NCBI RefSeq assembly: GCF_031179145.1
Contig: NZ_JAPSIB010000015.1
Location: 51,486-115,485 of the forward strand
Source of the DNA: Brevibacterium sp.
GTDB lineage: Bacteria; Actinomycetota; Actinomycetes; Actinomycetales; Brevibacteriaceae
Length of the DNA stretch: 64,000 bases
Direction of reading: 5' to 3'
The stretch's first letter is position 1. Every line of letters begins with the position of its first letter. A program made the translations under genes and the position numbers. This document shows, in pieces, positions 33,892 to 41,635 of this stretch. The notes below the pieces were generated by a model that saw only the letters and a program-made list of their open reading frames with translations, had not been told where the DNA came from and searched no databases.

Positions 33892-35346
33892 GGAGCGCGG
33901 GGTCGCCACGTACTTGATCTCGAGGAACTCGTCGATGCCCACACGACCGCCTTCACGGCCGAGGCCTGACATCTTCACGCCGCCGAATGGTGCGGCAGGA
34001 TTCGAGACGAGACCGGTGTTGAGACCGATCATGCCGACTTCGAGCTTCTCGGCCAGCGAGAGCGCACGCTCGATGTTCTCGCTGAACAGGTAACCGGCCA
34101 GACCGTATTCGGTCTCGTTGGCCAGCGCGAGGGCCTCTTCATCGGTGTCGAAGGTGACGATCGGAGCCACGGGGCCGAAGATCTCAGTGGTGCGGATCTC
34201 GGAGTCCTGCGGGACGTCGGTGATGACGGTCGGGTCGAAGAAGAACCCTGCTCCGTCGATCTTCTTGCCACCGGTGAGCACCGTGGCGCCCTTGGTCACG
34301 GCATCATTGACGAGTGCTTCCACCTTGTCGAGCGAGTCCTGATCGACCAGCGGGCCGACTTCGGTGCCCTCGTCGAGGCCGTTGCCGACCTTCATCGAAC
34401 CGATCTTCTCAGCGAGTTTCTGCGAGAACTCCTCGGCGACCGAGGAGTGCACGAACAGTCGGTTGGCCGCGGTGCAAGCCTCCCCGCCGTTGCGCATCTT
34501 CGCCAGCACCGCGCCGGTGACGGCCTTGTCGATGTCGGCGTCCTCACAGACGACGAACGGGGCGTTGCCGCCGAGCTCCATCGAGGTCTTCATGACGTTG
34601 TCGGCCGCCTGCTTGAGCAGTCCGATGCCCACCTCGGTGGAGCCGGTGAACGTGATCTTGCGGGCGATGCCCGACTCCATCCACGGGGTGACCACGCGGC
34701 GGGCGGAATCGGAGGTGACGACGTTGAGCACTCCGGCCGGCAGACCGGCTTCCTTGAGCACGTCGACGAGCATGAGCGAGGTCAGCGGGGTGAGCTTGGC
34801 GGGCTTGAACACCATGGTGCAGCCGGCGGCGATCGCGGGACCGATCTTGCGGGTGCCCATCGCCAAGGGGAAGTTCCACGGGGTGATGAGGATGCAGGGT
34901 CCGACCGGTTCGCGGGAGACCATGATGCGGGTCTTGCCATCGGTCGACTGAGTGTAGTCGCCGCCCACGCGAACGGCTTCCTCGGAGAACCAGCGGAAGA
35001 ACTCGGCGCCGTAGACAACCTCGCCCTTGGACTCGGCGAAGGGCTTGCCCATCTCGGCGGTCATCACGGCGGCGATGTCGTCAGCGCGTTCGATGAGGAG
35101 ATCGAAGGCGCGGCGCAGGATCTCGGCGCGTTCGCGGGGAGCGGTGGCCGCCCAGTCTGCCTGTGCGTCGCCGGCGGCCTTGATGGCCTCTTCGGCGTCG
35201 GCTGCGGATCCATCGGCAACGGTGGTGATGAGGTCACCGGTGGCCGGATTCACGACCTCGATGGTCTTTCCGCCCTCGGCGTCACGCCACTGGCCATTGA
35301 TGAAGAGGCCCGTGTTGAGTTTGTCGATGATCGGCGTGATGTCCAC
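33889..35346 (-). CDS. NAD(P)-dependent succinate-semialdehyde dehydrogenase-like enzyme
   Basis: A 485-residue aldehyde dehydrogenase of the GabD group, oxidising succinate semialdehyde to succinate in GABA or related breakdown. Start GTG 35346 follows GGGAGGA. Signatures: LFINGQWRDAEGGKTIEVVNPATG, MTAEMGKPFAESKGEV, TPWNFPLAMGTRKIGPA, FTGSTEVGI, ELGGNAPFVV with the general base Glu, and GGEACTAANR with the catalytic Cys. SNPAAPFGGVKMSGLGREGG is diagnostic for the SSADH group. A MerR-type regulator is encoded just upstream on the same strand, with a short palindrome between them. Confidence 0.9.
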   Translation of the reverse strand: MDITPIIDKLNTGLFINGQWRDAEGGKTIEVVNPATGDLITTVADGSAADAEEAIKAAGDAQADWAATAPRERAEILRRAFDLLIERADDIAAVMTAEMGKPFAESKGEVVYGAEFFRWFSEEAVRVGGDYTQSTDGKTRIMVSREPVGPCILITPWNFPLAMGTRKIGPAIAAGCTMVFKPAKLTPLTSLMLVDVLKEAGLPAGVLNVVTSDSARRVVTPWMESGIARKITFTGSTEVGIGLLKQAADNVMKTSMELGGNAPFVVCEDADIDKAVTGAVLAKMRNGGEACTAANRLFVHSSVAEEFSQKLAEKIGSMKVGNGLDEGTEVGPLVDQDSLDKVEALVNDAVTKGATVLTGGKKIDGAGFFFDPTVITDVPQDSEIRTTEIFGPVAPIVTFDTDEEALALANETEYGLAGYLFSENIERALSLAEKLEVGMIGLNTGLVSNPAAPFGGVKMSGLGREGGRVGIDEFLEIKYVATPRS

Positions 35347-35379
35347 GTCTGATCCTCCCTTGGTTGTAGAAAAGAGCAT

Positions 35380-35393
35380 GGTTGAGCGCAACC
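35380..35393. promoter_or_regulatory. Palindrome GGTTG-AGCG-CAACC before the dehydrogenase gene
   Basis: A perfect 5-4-5 inverted repeat 34 bp upstream of the dehydrogenase start and 60 bp after the MerR-type gene. It could be that regulator's operator; there is no other evidence. Confidence 0.35.
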
Positions 35394-35452
35394 TTGTTCA
35401 GTGTAGTCGCCAGACTCGCGCGATGATATACGGATTTCGTCGCCTGAGACCG

Positions 35453-36184
35453 TCAGTTCGGCGGATTGCGTGCAGACGCCGACAGTGACGCGTGGACGAG
35501 TGCGCTGGTGGCGACCAGCAGACGGTTGTGCAGGGTGACCCCGCGAATCACCTGGAGGCAGATCTGATCCCGGCTCAGCCCAGTGCTCAGTGGTCTGGTG
35601 TTGCGGCGGGCGATCTCCGTGAGCGCCTGGGCGTGCCGGACCACCGTGTCCACCCCGACGGGGTAGCCTGCCGCGGTCAGCCCGTCCAGGGCCGCGGCCA
35701 CGGCGTGGCGGGCGGTGGCCGAAGCATCGGGGAGATCCAGCTTGGTCAGGGCGGTGAGCACATCGTCGTTGAAATCTCGCCGAGGTGGTGCCGCCGAGCC
35801 CGCGTCCGCGTCGGAGTCCGTGGCTGAGGCGGTGTCTGGATGGGTGGCGGGGGTGTCGGTGTGCGTGGGGCAACCGCTCCCGGTGAGAAGACCGGGCAGC
35901 GAAGTGGTCGCGCGCAGGGCCAGGTTCTGGCACCTGCCCATGAGCTCGATGTCCTCGACATCCTCACCGTCGATCGCCTGAGTCAGTGCTCTGATCTCGT
36001 CGATGGAGATGCCCAATTCCCGGCGGAGCCAGGAGATGAGGGCGAGGCGATCGAGATGGGACTCTCCGTAGACGGCGGTGGTCGCGTTCTTCTTCCGCCC
36101 CGGTGGCAGGATCCCCGCGTGGATGTAGTACTTGATGCTTGCGGTCGAGACTCCAGACCTCTGCGCCAGAACACTGAGCTTCAC
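35453..36184 (-). CDS. MerR family transcriptional regulator
   Basis: About 243 residues. The N-terminal winged helix-turn-helix MKLSVLAQRSGVSTASIKYYI with HAGILPPGRKK, then SHLDRLALISWLRRELGISIDEI, is typical for MerR. I place the start at GTG 36184, with GAGG eight bases upstream; GTG 36193 is the other option. The C-terminal effector part is unusual: an Asp/Thr/Ala-rich linker (about residues 105-140) and a helical domain rich in Ala and Leu. A single Cys in GRCQNL does not look like a metal site. It probably controls the dehydrogenase gene downstream. Confidence 0.85.
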   Translation of the reverse strand: MKLSVLAQRSGVSTASIKYYIHAGILPPGRKKNATTAVYGESHLDRLALISWLRRELGISIDEIRALTQAIDGEDVEDIELMGRCQNLALRATTSLPGLLTGSGCPTHTDTPATHPDTASATDSDADAGSAAPPRRDFNDDVLTALTKLDLPDASATARHAVAAALDGLTAAGYPVGVDTVVRHAQALTEIARRNTRPLSTGLSRDQICLQVIRGVTLHNRLLVATSALVHASLSASARNPPN

Positions 36185-36293
36185 GTTCCCCACCTCGCTG
36201 GCGCTCGACCGCGCACGTCTCGTGCGAGGCTCGGCGCCTCGGATAGCAGCAGCGGTTGCCCCTATCTACGTTGTGACACTTGGTTAGTGAGAC

Positions 36294-36299
36294 TATCTT
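36294..36299 (+). promoter_or_regulatory. -10 box TATCTT before the DUF2306 gene
   Basis: TATCTT, six bases (AAAGGC), then ATG 36306. The spacing is leaderless, although AAAGG could also act as a ribosome site. Confidence 0.45.
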
Positions 36300-36305
36300 A
36301 AAGGC

Positions 36306-36845
36306 ATGTCAGCGCTCATCGTCGCCATCCACGCAATCGCCGCCTCGGGGGTGGTGCTCCTCGCCCCGATTCAGATCGCCCGCCGCCGCAAGGACCGCAG
36401 GCACAGGATCATCGGGCGCTCCTGGGTCGTGCTCATGTACCTCGTCTGCGTCAGCGGAATGTTCATCTACTCCCTCACCGGGGGTTTCACGATCTTCCAC
36501 GCCTTGGCGATCTTCACTTTCGGTACCACCACCATCGGTGTCATGGCGATTCGGCGCGGAGACGTCCGCAGGCACATCGGAATGATGGTCGGCTCGTGGG
36601 TGGGCGCAGTCTTCGCGGGAGCATTCGCCGCTCTCGTTCCCGGCCGTGACATTCCGATGCTCGCGGTCAACGATCCTGCCACCTTGTGGACCATCGTCGG
36701 CGGCACGATCATCGCGATCTCGGGCTGGGTGGTCTGGGTGCTCAGATTCCTGCCGGCAGAGGGGGAGCCTTCGCCCGCGAGACAGCAGGGGGAGCCTACG
36801 CCCGTGAACCCTCGAACTCGGGATGCTTCTCGAGGAAACTCATGA
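36306..36845 (+). CDS. DUF2306 family membrane protein
   Basis: A 179-residue protein with five hydrophobic segments. The pattern of RRRKDRRHRIIGRSWVVLMY, then SGMFIYSLTGGFTIFHALAI, RRGDVRRHIGMMVG and GAFAALVPGRDIP fits DUF2306, where the repeated basic-His motifs (RRH, RRHI) are conserved. The family has no established function. The last 17 codons overlap the 3' end of the convergent GNAT gene by 50 bp, so the tail may be a late extension. Confidence 0.8.
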   Translation: MSALIVAIHAIAASGVVLLAPIQIARRRKDRRHRIIGRSWVVLMYLVCVSGMFIYSLTGGFTIFHALAIFTFGTTTIGVMAIRRGDVRRHIGMMVGSWVGAVFAGAFAALVPGRDIPMLAVNDPATLWTIVGGTIIAISGWVVWVLRFLPAEGEPSPARQQGEPTPVNPRTRDASRGNS

Positions 36846-37134
36846 CGTAGGAGCAGGTGGTGCGGAACTTCATGCCCTCCTCGGCGGTGGTCTCCAAGGC
36901 GTATCGGACGAGGTGAGCGGCGAGGCCGCGGCCGCCGAACTCGGGGGAGACCTCGGTGTGGGTGAAGACGCGCACCGAGCCGGCGGCGGCGGAGGAATCG
37001 GAGTCGTCGACGCCGGTTGACTGGTCGATGTAGTCGGCGACGCCGATGACAGTGCCGTCGTGGCTCAGGGTGAAGCGTGAGCCGGAGGCATCCTCGGCGA
37101 TGGTGTAGGTCTCGTCAGAGATCTCGAGGTCCAT
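36796..37134 (-). CDS. Small GNAT acetyltransferase (YjdJ type)
   Basis: A 112-residue N-acetyltransferase-like protein of the short YjdJ group. Start ATG 37134 with GGGAG upstream. It contains DYIDQSTG, FTHTEVSPEFGGRGLAAHLV with the acetyl-CoA-binding loop, and MKFRTTCSYVMSFLEKHPEF, where the Cys-Ser-Tyr and final helix are characteristic. These proteins often act on unknown small molecules. It converges on the DUF2306 gene with a 50-bp overlap. Confidence 0.85.
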   Translation of the reverse strand: MDLEISDETYTIAEDASGSRFTLSHDGTVIGVADYIDQSTGVDDSDSSAAAGSVRVFTHTEVSPEFGGRGLAAHLVRYALETTAEEGMKFRTTCSYVMSFLEKHPEFEGSRA

Positions 37135-37147
37135 GGTGCTCCCATCC

Positions 37148-37163
37148 GGCAAGCGCGCTTGCC
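37148..37163. promoter_or_regulatory. Perfect 16-bp palindrome upstream of the small GNAT gene
   Basis: GGCAAGCGCGCTTGCC reads the same on both strands without spacer. It lies 14 bp before the small GNAT start, in its leader. It could be an operator or a chance GC palindrome. Confidence 0.4.
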
Positions 37164-37207
37164 GTGCTTTGCGACTGGAACGCTGACCGTTCGTCCTGGT
37201 ACGTGAC

Positions 37208-37215
37208 ACTATAGT
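37208..37215. promoter_or_regulatory. Self-complementary -10 element ACTATAGT between divergent GNAT genes
   Basis: ACTATAGT contains TATAGT on both strands, so one 8-bp element could serve as -10 for both the small GNAT gene (minus) and the GNAT gene at 37324 (plus). No clear -35 is seen on either side. Confidence 0.45.
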
Positions 37216-37323
37216 TCCGTTCGCCGAGGTGGCACTAGCCTTGGTGCACACGCACATTCAGCCGTTCGTGCACATGTTCATTCAGCCGTCGCCTCGGCGG
37301 CTGCAGGAAGGAGTTCTCGTCTC

Positions 37324-37911
37324 ATGACCACCCAGCGCCAGCCCACCCTCGTTGATGCTCATGTGCTGAACCTGCAGGAAGCGGGATTCGCGGTCGCCGA
37401 GCTCACCGATGCCGACATCGACGACTACGTCGTGCTCGTGGGGTCGGCCTATCGGGGAGAGGCGTCGAAGCAGGGGTGGACGACGGAGGCCGACCTCCTC
37501 GACGGGCAGCGACTCGACGCCGGGATGGCGCGCGAGATGCTGGCCGAGACCGGATCCTCGATCATCCTCGTCCGCTCCCGCGATGGGGAAGCGATGGGCA
37601 GCGTCTACGTGCGCCGACCTGTCGACGGGGTCGCATACCTCGGTGTGCTCGCGGTCTCCCCGCACGGGCAGGGACAAGGGGTGGGTTCGGCTCTGCTCAG
37701 CATCGCCGAGGCGTGGGTGTCCGAGCGCTGGGGCGCGCATTCCCTGAAGATGACCGTGATCAGCAAGCGCGAGGACCTCATCGCCTACTACGTCCGCCGC
37801 GGCTACGAGCTGACCGGAGCGGTGGAGCCGTTTCCGTACGGTGACGACCGTTTCGGGGTGCCGAAGGTCGACGACCTCGAATTCGTCGAGTTGGTCAAGG
37901 CGCTGCGATAG
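37324..37911 (+). CDS. GNAT family N-acetyltransferase
   Basis: A 195-residue acetyltransferase with ribosome site AAGGAG before the ATG. An N-terminal segment (AELTDADIDDYVVLVGSAYRG) is followed by the core VDGVAYLGVLAVSPHGQGQG, with VGSALLSIAEAW as acetyl-CoA-binding loop and helix, then LKMTVISKREDLIAYYVRRG, the typical C-terminal strand-helix. The substrate is unknown. It is divergent from a second, smaller GNAT gene, with which it may share a promoter region. Confidence 0.88.
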   Translation: MTTQRQPTLVDAHVLNLQEAGFAVAELTDADIDDYVVLVGSAYRGEASKQGWTTEADLLDGQRLDAGMAREMLAETGSSIILVRSRDGEAMGSVYVRRPVDGVAYLGVLAVSPHGQGQGVGSALLSIAEAWVSERWGAHSLKMTVISKREDLIAYYVRRGYELTGAVEPFPYGDDRFGVPKVDDLEFVELVKALR

Positions 37912-37945
37912 GCGGCTCAGGTGCTCAGGAGCTCAGGTTCGCGGC

Positions 37946-39379
37946 TCAGAACATCATGGCGGGCAGGACGAGGCCGCCGACGAGGACCACGGGCCCGATG
38001 ACGATCATCGACATGCCGAACTTGACGAGGATGGTGGTCAGGCGCGACTTCGCCTCGGCGGGCGCGGTGGCCACGACAGTGGCGCCGAGCGTCGAGAACG
38101 GGGAGACGTCCACGACGGCCGAACACACACCGAGTGCCGCGATGAGGGCCCAGCCCGGCACTCCGCCGGCCGCGATGAGCGGCAGCGCCAGCGGGACGAG
38201 GGCGGCGAGGATGCCGGTCGTCGAGGCGAAGGCCGAGACCAGGCCTCCCACGATGCACAGGACGAAGGCGGCGATGAGCGGCGAGCCGATCGCCTTCGCG
38301 CCCTCGCCGAGCAGGTCGACGGCTCCCATGGACTGGAGCACGCCGACGAAGGTGATGATGCCGCCCACGAGCAGCACGGTCGACCAGTCGATCTTGGGCA
38401 GCGCCGCCTTGCCGGTCTTCGGGTCGACCAGCGCGAGGATCGCGCCGAAGAGGAAGCACAGCAGGCCGATGTCCGGCTCCTGCCCGAGTGCCGCCAACAC
38501 GACGACCGTGCCGATGAGCGCGCCCATGAGCGCCACGGTGAGGATCTGGACGAACGAGAACGGCGCCGAGGCGGTCGAAGCACCCGAGTTCGAGGAGTCG
38601 AAGAGCGCTTCGTCCTCCTCGTCCTCGCCGAAGGCCACCTTCGTCGCCGAGGCGGAGCCCCGCGAGATCCCGGCACTCCGCAGGCCGGCGCCCGAGCCGC
38701 CGACGGCACCTGCCGCCGTTTCCCCAGCGCCTGCCTCGGCGCCCACCTCGGCGGAGGTTCTGGCGTTCGCCGCTGACTTCTTCGTGAAGAGGCTGCGGCC
38801 GAACATGAAATAGGCGACGACGAGCATGACGAGGTAGACGCCGACGGCGATGCCGAAGAGCAGGAACGGCGACAGATCGATGCCCGCGTCGTGGGCCGTG
38901 CTGTAGGTGACGATGCCGTAGAGGCTGGTGGGGGCGAAGCCTCCGGCGCCGATGGCGAAGCAGATGGCGAGCCCCATCAGGGCGTAGTCGACTCCGTACT
39001 TGCGGGCGACCTGCATGCCCACGGGCATCATGACCAGGCCCGCGAGGGGAGCGCCCATCGACGCGATGCCGGCGGTGATGAGGAAGAAGACGGCGGGCAG
39101 CAGGACCGCCGAGGATCCGACCTTCTCCAGCGCCCAGTCGATGATCCTGTCGACGGTGCCGTTCTCCTGCGCGATGGCGAAGAAGTAGGTGACGCCGGCG
39201 AGCAGCACCATGATGGACAGGGGGAACTCGGCGATGATGTCGTCGACGGCCATATCGGTCAGGAGCAGCCCGGTGCCGGCGGCGCCGACGAGCATGAGCA
39301 CGCCGATGTGCACTCCGCGGATCGCGCCGATGGCGAAGAGGGCGATGAAGATCCCCAAAGCAAGAATCTGTTCGAACAT
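37946..39379 (-). CDS. Dicarboxylate carrier, MatC-like
   Basis: A 477-residue membrane transporter with about twelve hydrophobic segments, starting at ATG 39379 behind GAGGAA. The first 150 residues (FALFAIGAIRGVHIGVLMLV-like start, FPLSIMVLLAGVTYFFAIAQ, GTVDRIIDWALEKVG, MGLAICFAIGAGGFAPTSLY) match the MatC N-terminal domain of proposed malonate/dicarboxylate carriers. A cytoplasmic loop of about 70 residues between the halves is Ala/Gly/Glu-rich and variable. Substrate in this organism is unproven. The next minus-strand gene upstream is the YeiH-like exporter. Confidence 0.82.
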   Translation of the reverse strand: MFEQILALGIFIALFAIGAIRGVHIGVLMLVGAAGTGLLLTDMAVDDIIAEFPLSIMVLLAGVTYFFAIAQENGTVDRIIDWALEKVGSSAVLLPAVFFLITAGIASMGAPLAGLVMMPVGMQVARKYGVDYALMGLAICFAIGAGGFAPTSLYGIVTYSTAHDAGIDLSPFLLFGIAVGVYLVMLVVAYFMFGRSLFTKKSAANARTSAEVGAEAGAGETAAGAVGGSGAGLRSAGISRGSASATKVAFGEDEEDEALFDSSNSGASTASAPFSFVQILTVALMGALIGTVVVLAALGQEPDIGLLCFLFGAILALVDPKTGKAALPKIDWSTVLLVGGIITFVGVLQSMGAVDLLGEGAKAIGSPLIAAFVLCIVGGLVSAFASTTGILAALVPLALPLIAAGGVPGWALIAALGVCSAVVDVSPFSTLGATVVATAPAEAKSRLTTILVKFGMSMIVIGPVVLVGGLVLPAMMF

Positions 39380-39479
39380 GACTTCCTCGGGTTGTCTGGT
39401 TGATCGCTGTGACAGCGCTGAGGTACCGCTGAGGAACATTACCAGCTGAGCGGATTCCCCAGACCCGAACGGGCGGAGC

Positions 39480-40589
39480 TCAGGTCAGAAGCAGGGCACC
39501 ACCCAGGCCGACGAGTGCGATGACGAGCGTCGTGAAGCCGGCGAGCCCCGCCGGGCCCGCCCCCATGCTGCGCAGGGAGCGCCACTGGACTCCGCGGCCG
39601 AGAGCGAACATCGCCATCGCCAGGCACACAGTCTGCACCCAGCCGAGGCCGGTGACGGCGATGTCGGGCAGCAGCCCGAACGTGCGCAGTCCGGCGAGGA
39701 GCAGGAATCCGAGGACGAACACCGGCACGATCGGCGGACGTGTGCCTTCCGTCGCCGAGGTGGTGGATTCGCTTGTGGGGACCTCCCTCGCCGAGGTGGT
39801 GGCCGCTGTCTGCGAGACCTCACCGGCCGGCGGCACAGCTGCCCGGGCGCGCACCTCGGCGCGGCGCATCGCGAGGCCGAGGACCGTCACGGTCGGGGCG
39901 AGCATGATGACCCGGGAGAGCTTGACGAGGACGGCGACTTCGAGGGCGGTGGGACCGAGGATCCCGCCGATCGCCACGACCTGCGCCACTTCGTGAGTCG
40001 CGGCGCCGCCCCACATCCCGGCCGTGGCCTCCGGCAGGCCGAAGGCTGAACTCAGACCCGGGACCAGGGCGATCATCAGGGTGCCGAAGAGCACGACGAG
40101 ACCGACCGCCGCGGCCACGTCCTCCTTCTTCGACCTCAGCGTCGACTCCACCCCGGCCACCGCGGCGGCGCCGCAGATGCCGAACCCGCAGCCGATGAGC
40201 AGCGCCAGACCCGACTCGACCCGGAACAGGCGCGCGCTGGCAAGGCTGACGAGGATTCCGGTCGCCACGACCACAGCGGCGAGCACGAGGACCTGCCAGC
40301 CGAGGTCGAGGATGTCACCCAGCAGCACCTGCGCCCCGAGAGCCGCGATGCCCACCCGCAGCAGCGGTTTGGCCGCGAAGTCGAGGCCGGGAAGGAAGCA
40401 TTCGGGCAGGTGGGGCACGACGTTTCCGACGACGACGCCGAGGACGATCGCGACCAGGAGAGGGGAGAGGACGGGCACGAAGCCCGAGGCCGCCGCGGCG
40501 ACGACGGTGGCCGCCGCCGCGAGGCCAAGGCCCGGCAGGAGCCGGAGGGGATGCGCTCGGAGTGCATGGACTCCGCGGGGATGCTGCAT
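39480..40589 (-). CDS. YeiH family putative sulfate exporter
   Basis: A 369-residue membrane protein with about ten hydrophobic segments. VLSPLLVAIVLGVVVGN, VGIAALGAQVLLGDI, GCGFGICGAAAVAGVE, and MWGGAATHEVAQVVAIGG are the conserved parts of the YeiH/UPF0324 family, annotated as putative sulfate exporters. A hydrophilic loop around residues 245-285 (Thr/Ser/Glu-rich) is not conserved. It is divergent from a LysR-type gene, the same arrangement as yeiH and its regulator yeiE in enterobacteria. Confidence 0.87.
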   Translation of the reverse strand: MQHPRGVHALRAHPLRLLPGLGLAAAATVVAAAASGFVPVLSPLLVAIVLGVVVGNVVPHLPECFLPGLDFAAKPLLRVGIAALGAQVLLGDILDLGWQVLVLAAVVVATGILVSLASARLFRVESGLALLIGCGFGICGAAAVAGVESTLRSKKEDVAAAVGLVVLFGTLMIALVPGLSSAFGLPEATAGMWGGAATHEVAQVVAIGGILGPTALEVAVLVKLSRVIMLAPTVTVLGLAMRRAEVRARAAVPPAGEVSQTAATTSAREVPTSESTTSATEGTRPPIVPVFVLGFLLLAGLRTFGLLPDIAVTGLGWVQTVCLAMAMFALGRGVQWRSLRSMGAGPAGLAGFTTLVIALVGLGGALLLT

Positions 40590-40645
40590 GCCTTCAGTCT
40601 GGACCGTGACGCGATTCGCCGGTAGACGTCAGTTCCGCAGCAACC

Positions 40646-40662
40646 CATATGAGCCTGATATG
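40646..40662. promoter_or_regulatory. Inverted repeat CATAT-N7-ATATG between YeiH-like and LysR genes
   Basis: CATAT-GAGCCTG-ATATG, 14 bp before the LysR-type start, matches the T-N11-A type site expected for LysR regulators. CAGGAT (40664-40669) lies 6 nt before the GTG 40676 and could be a weak -10. Confidence 0.55.
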
Positions 40663-40675
40663 ACAGGATAGGGGT

Positions 40676-41593
40676 GTGCATGACATGCGGAGAATGCAGG
40701 AATGGCCCGAACTGCAGGCCCTCGGACTGCTCGTGGCGTTGAACTCGAACGCGCAGTCGATCGGCCAGGCGGCAGCCGAGGTCGGCCTGGCGCAGCCCAA
40801 TGCCTCCCGCAGTCTGCGCAATCTCGAACGCGACCTCAAGGTCCCCCTGCTCAAGCGCTCCCCCCGTGGTTCCGAGCTCACCTTCGAAGGCAGGGCCGTC
40901 GCCGGCTGGGCCGCCGAGGTGATCGAGGCCTACTCCAATCTCAACGCCGGCGCCCGTGCCATCCAGGACGCCCGAGCCGGAACGGTCCGCATCCGCGCCT
41001 CATTGACGGTGGCCGAATACCTGCTGCCCGCGCACCTCGTGACACTGCACGCCCAGCGCCCGGACATCGAGGTCGGACTCACCGTGGAGAATTCGGCCGC
41101 TGTCATCGCCGCAGTCCTTGAGCGCCGGTGCGACTTCGGGCTGGTCGAATCGCTGACCCTGCCCGAAGGGCTCCGCGCCGAGGTGATCGGCCGCGACAGA
41201 CTGCTCATCGCCGCAGCCCCGCACTTCGCCGGAGCATGGACCGAGCCGATCGCTGCGGCCGAACTCGCGGAAGTTCCCCTGCTCGTCCGCGAGCTCGGAT
41301 CGGGGACGAGAGAAGTCATCGACGCCGCGCTCGTCGAGGTCGGCGGTCCCCGGATCGCAGGGGAGTATGGATCGAACTCGGCACTGAAGATCGCTGCGTC
41401 CACCGCGGTGGCTCCGATCGTGCTCTCCGAGCTGGCGCTGCGCGATGAGATCCGGGCAGGGCGGCTGGTGGCCCTGCCGGTCGGTCCCGAAGTCCGACTC
41501 GGCCGGGTGCTGCATGCCCTGTGGTCACCGGAGCGGCGGCTGACGCCGGGAGCGCGGACGCTGCTCGAACACATCGTCAGCGCCGGAAGCTGA
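40676..41593 (+). CDS. LysR family transcriptional regulator (YeiE-like context)
   Basis: A 305-residue LysR protein. The N-terminal helix-turn-helix (SIGQAAAEVGLAQPNASRSL, RNLERDLKVPLLKRSPRG) is followed by a linker helix and the effector domain starting AGTVRIRASLTVAEYLLPAHL. The protein starts at GTG 40676, with an in-frame ATG at 40685. It probably controls the divergent YeiH-like exporter through the CATAT-N7-ATATG site. The effector is unknown. It is followed after 42 bp by a gene with its own promoter. Confidence 0.9.
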   Translation: MHDMRRMQEWPELQALGLLVALNSNAQSIGQAAAEVGLAQPNASRSLRNLERDLKVPLLKRSPRGSELTFEGRAVAGWAAEVIEAYSNLNAGARAIQDARAGTVRIRASLTVAEYLLPAHLVTLHAQRPDIEVGLTVENSAAVIAAVLERRCDFGLVESLTLPEGLRAEVIGRDRLLIAAAPHFAGAWTEPIAAAELAEVPLLVRELGSGTREVIDAALVEVGGPRIAGEYGSNSALKIAASTAVAPIVLSELALRDEIRAGRLVALPVGPEVRLGRVLHALWSPERRLTPGARTLLEHIVSAGS

Positions 41594-41623
41594 GATCGCA
41601 TCGCGAAGCGCAGAACCGGGGTC

Positions 41624-41629
41624 TATATT
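41624..41629 (+). promoter_or_regulatory. -10 box TATATT, leaderless spacing
   Basis: TATATT, six bases (GTCCCC), then ATG 41636. It is one of the best -10 matches in the window. Confidence 0.65.
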
Positions 41630-41635
41630 GTCCCC

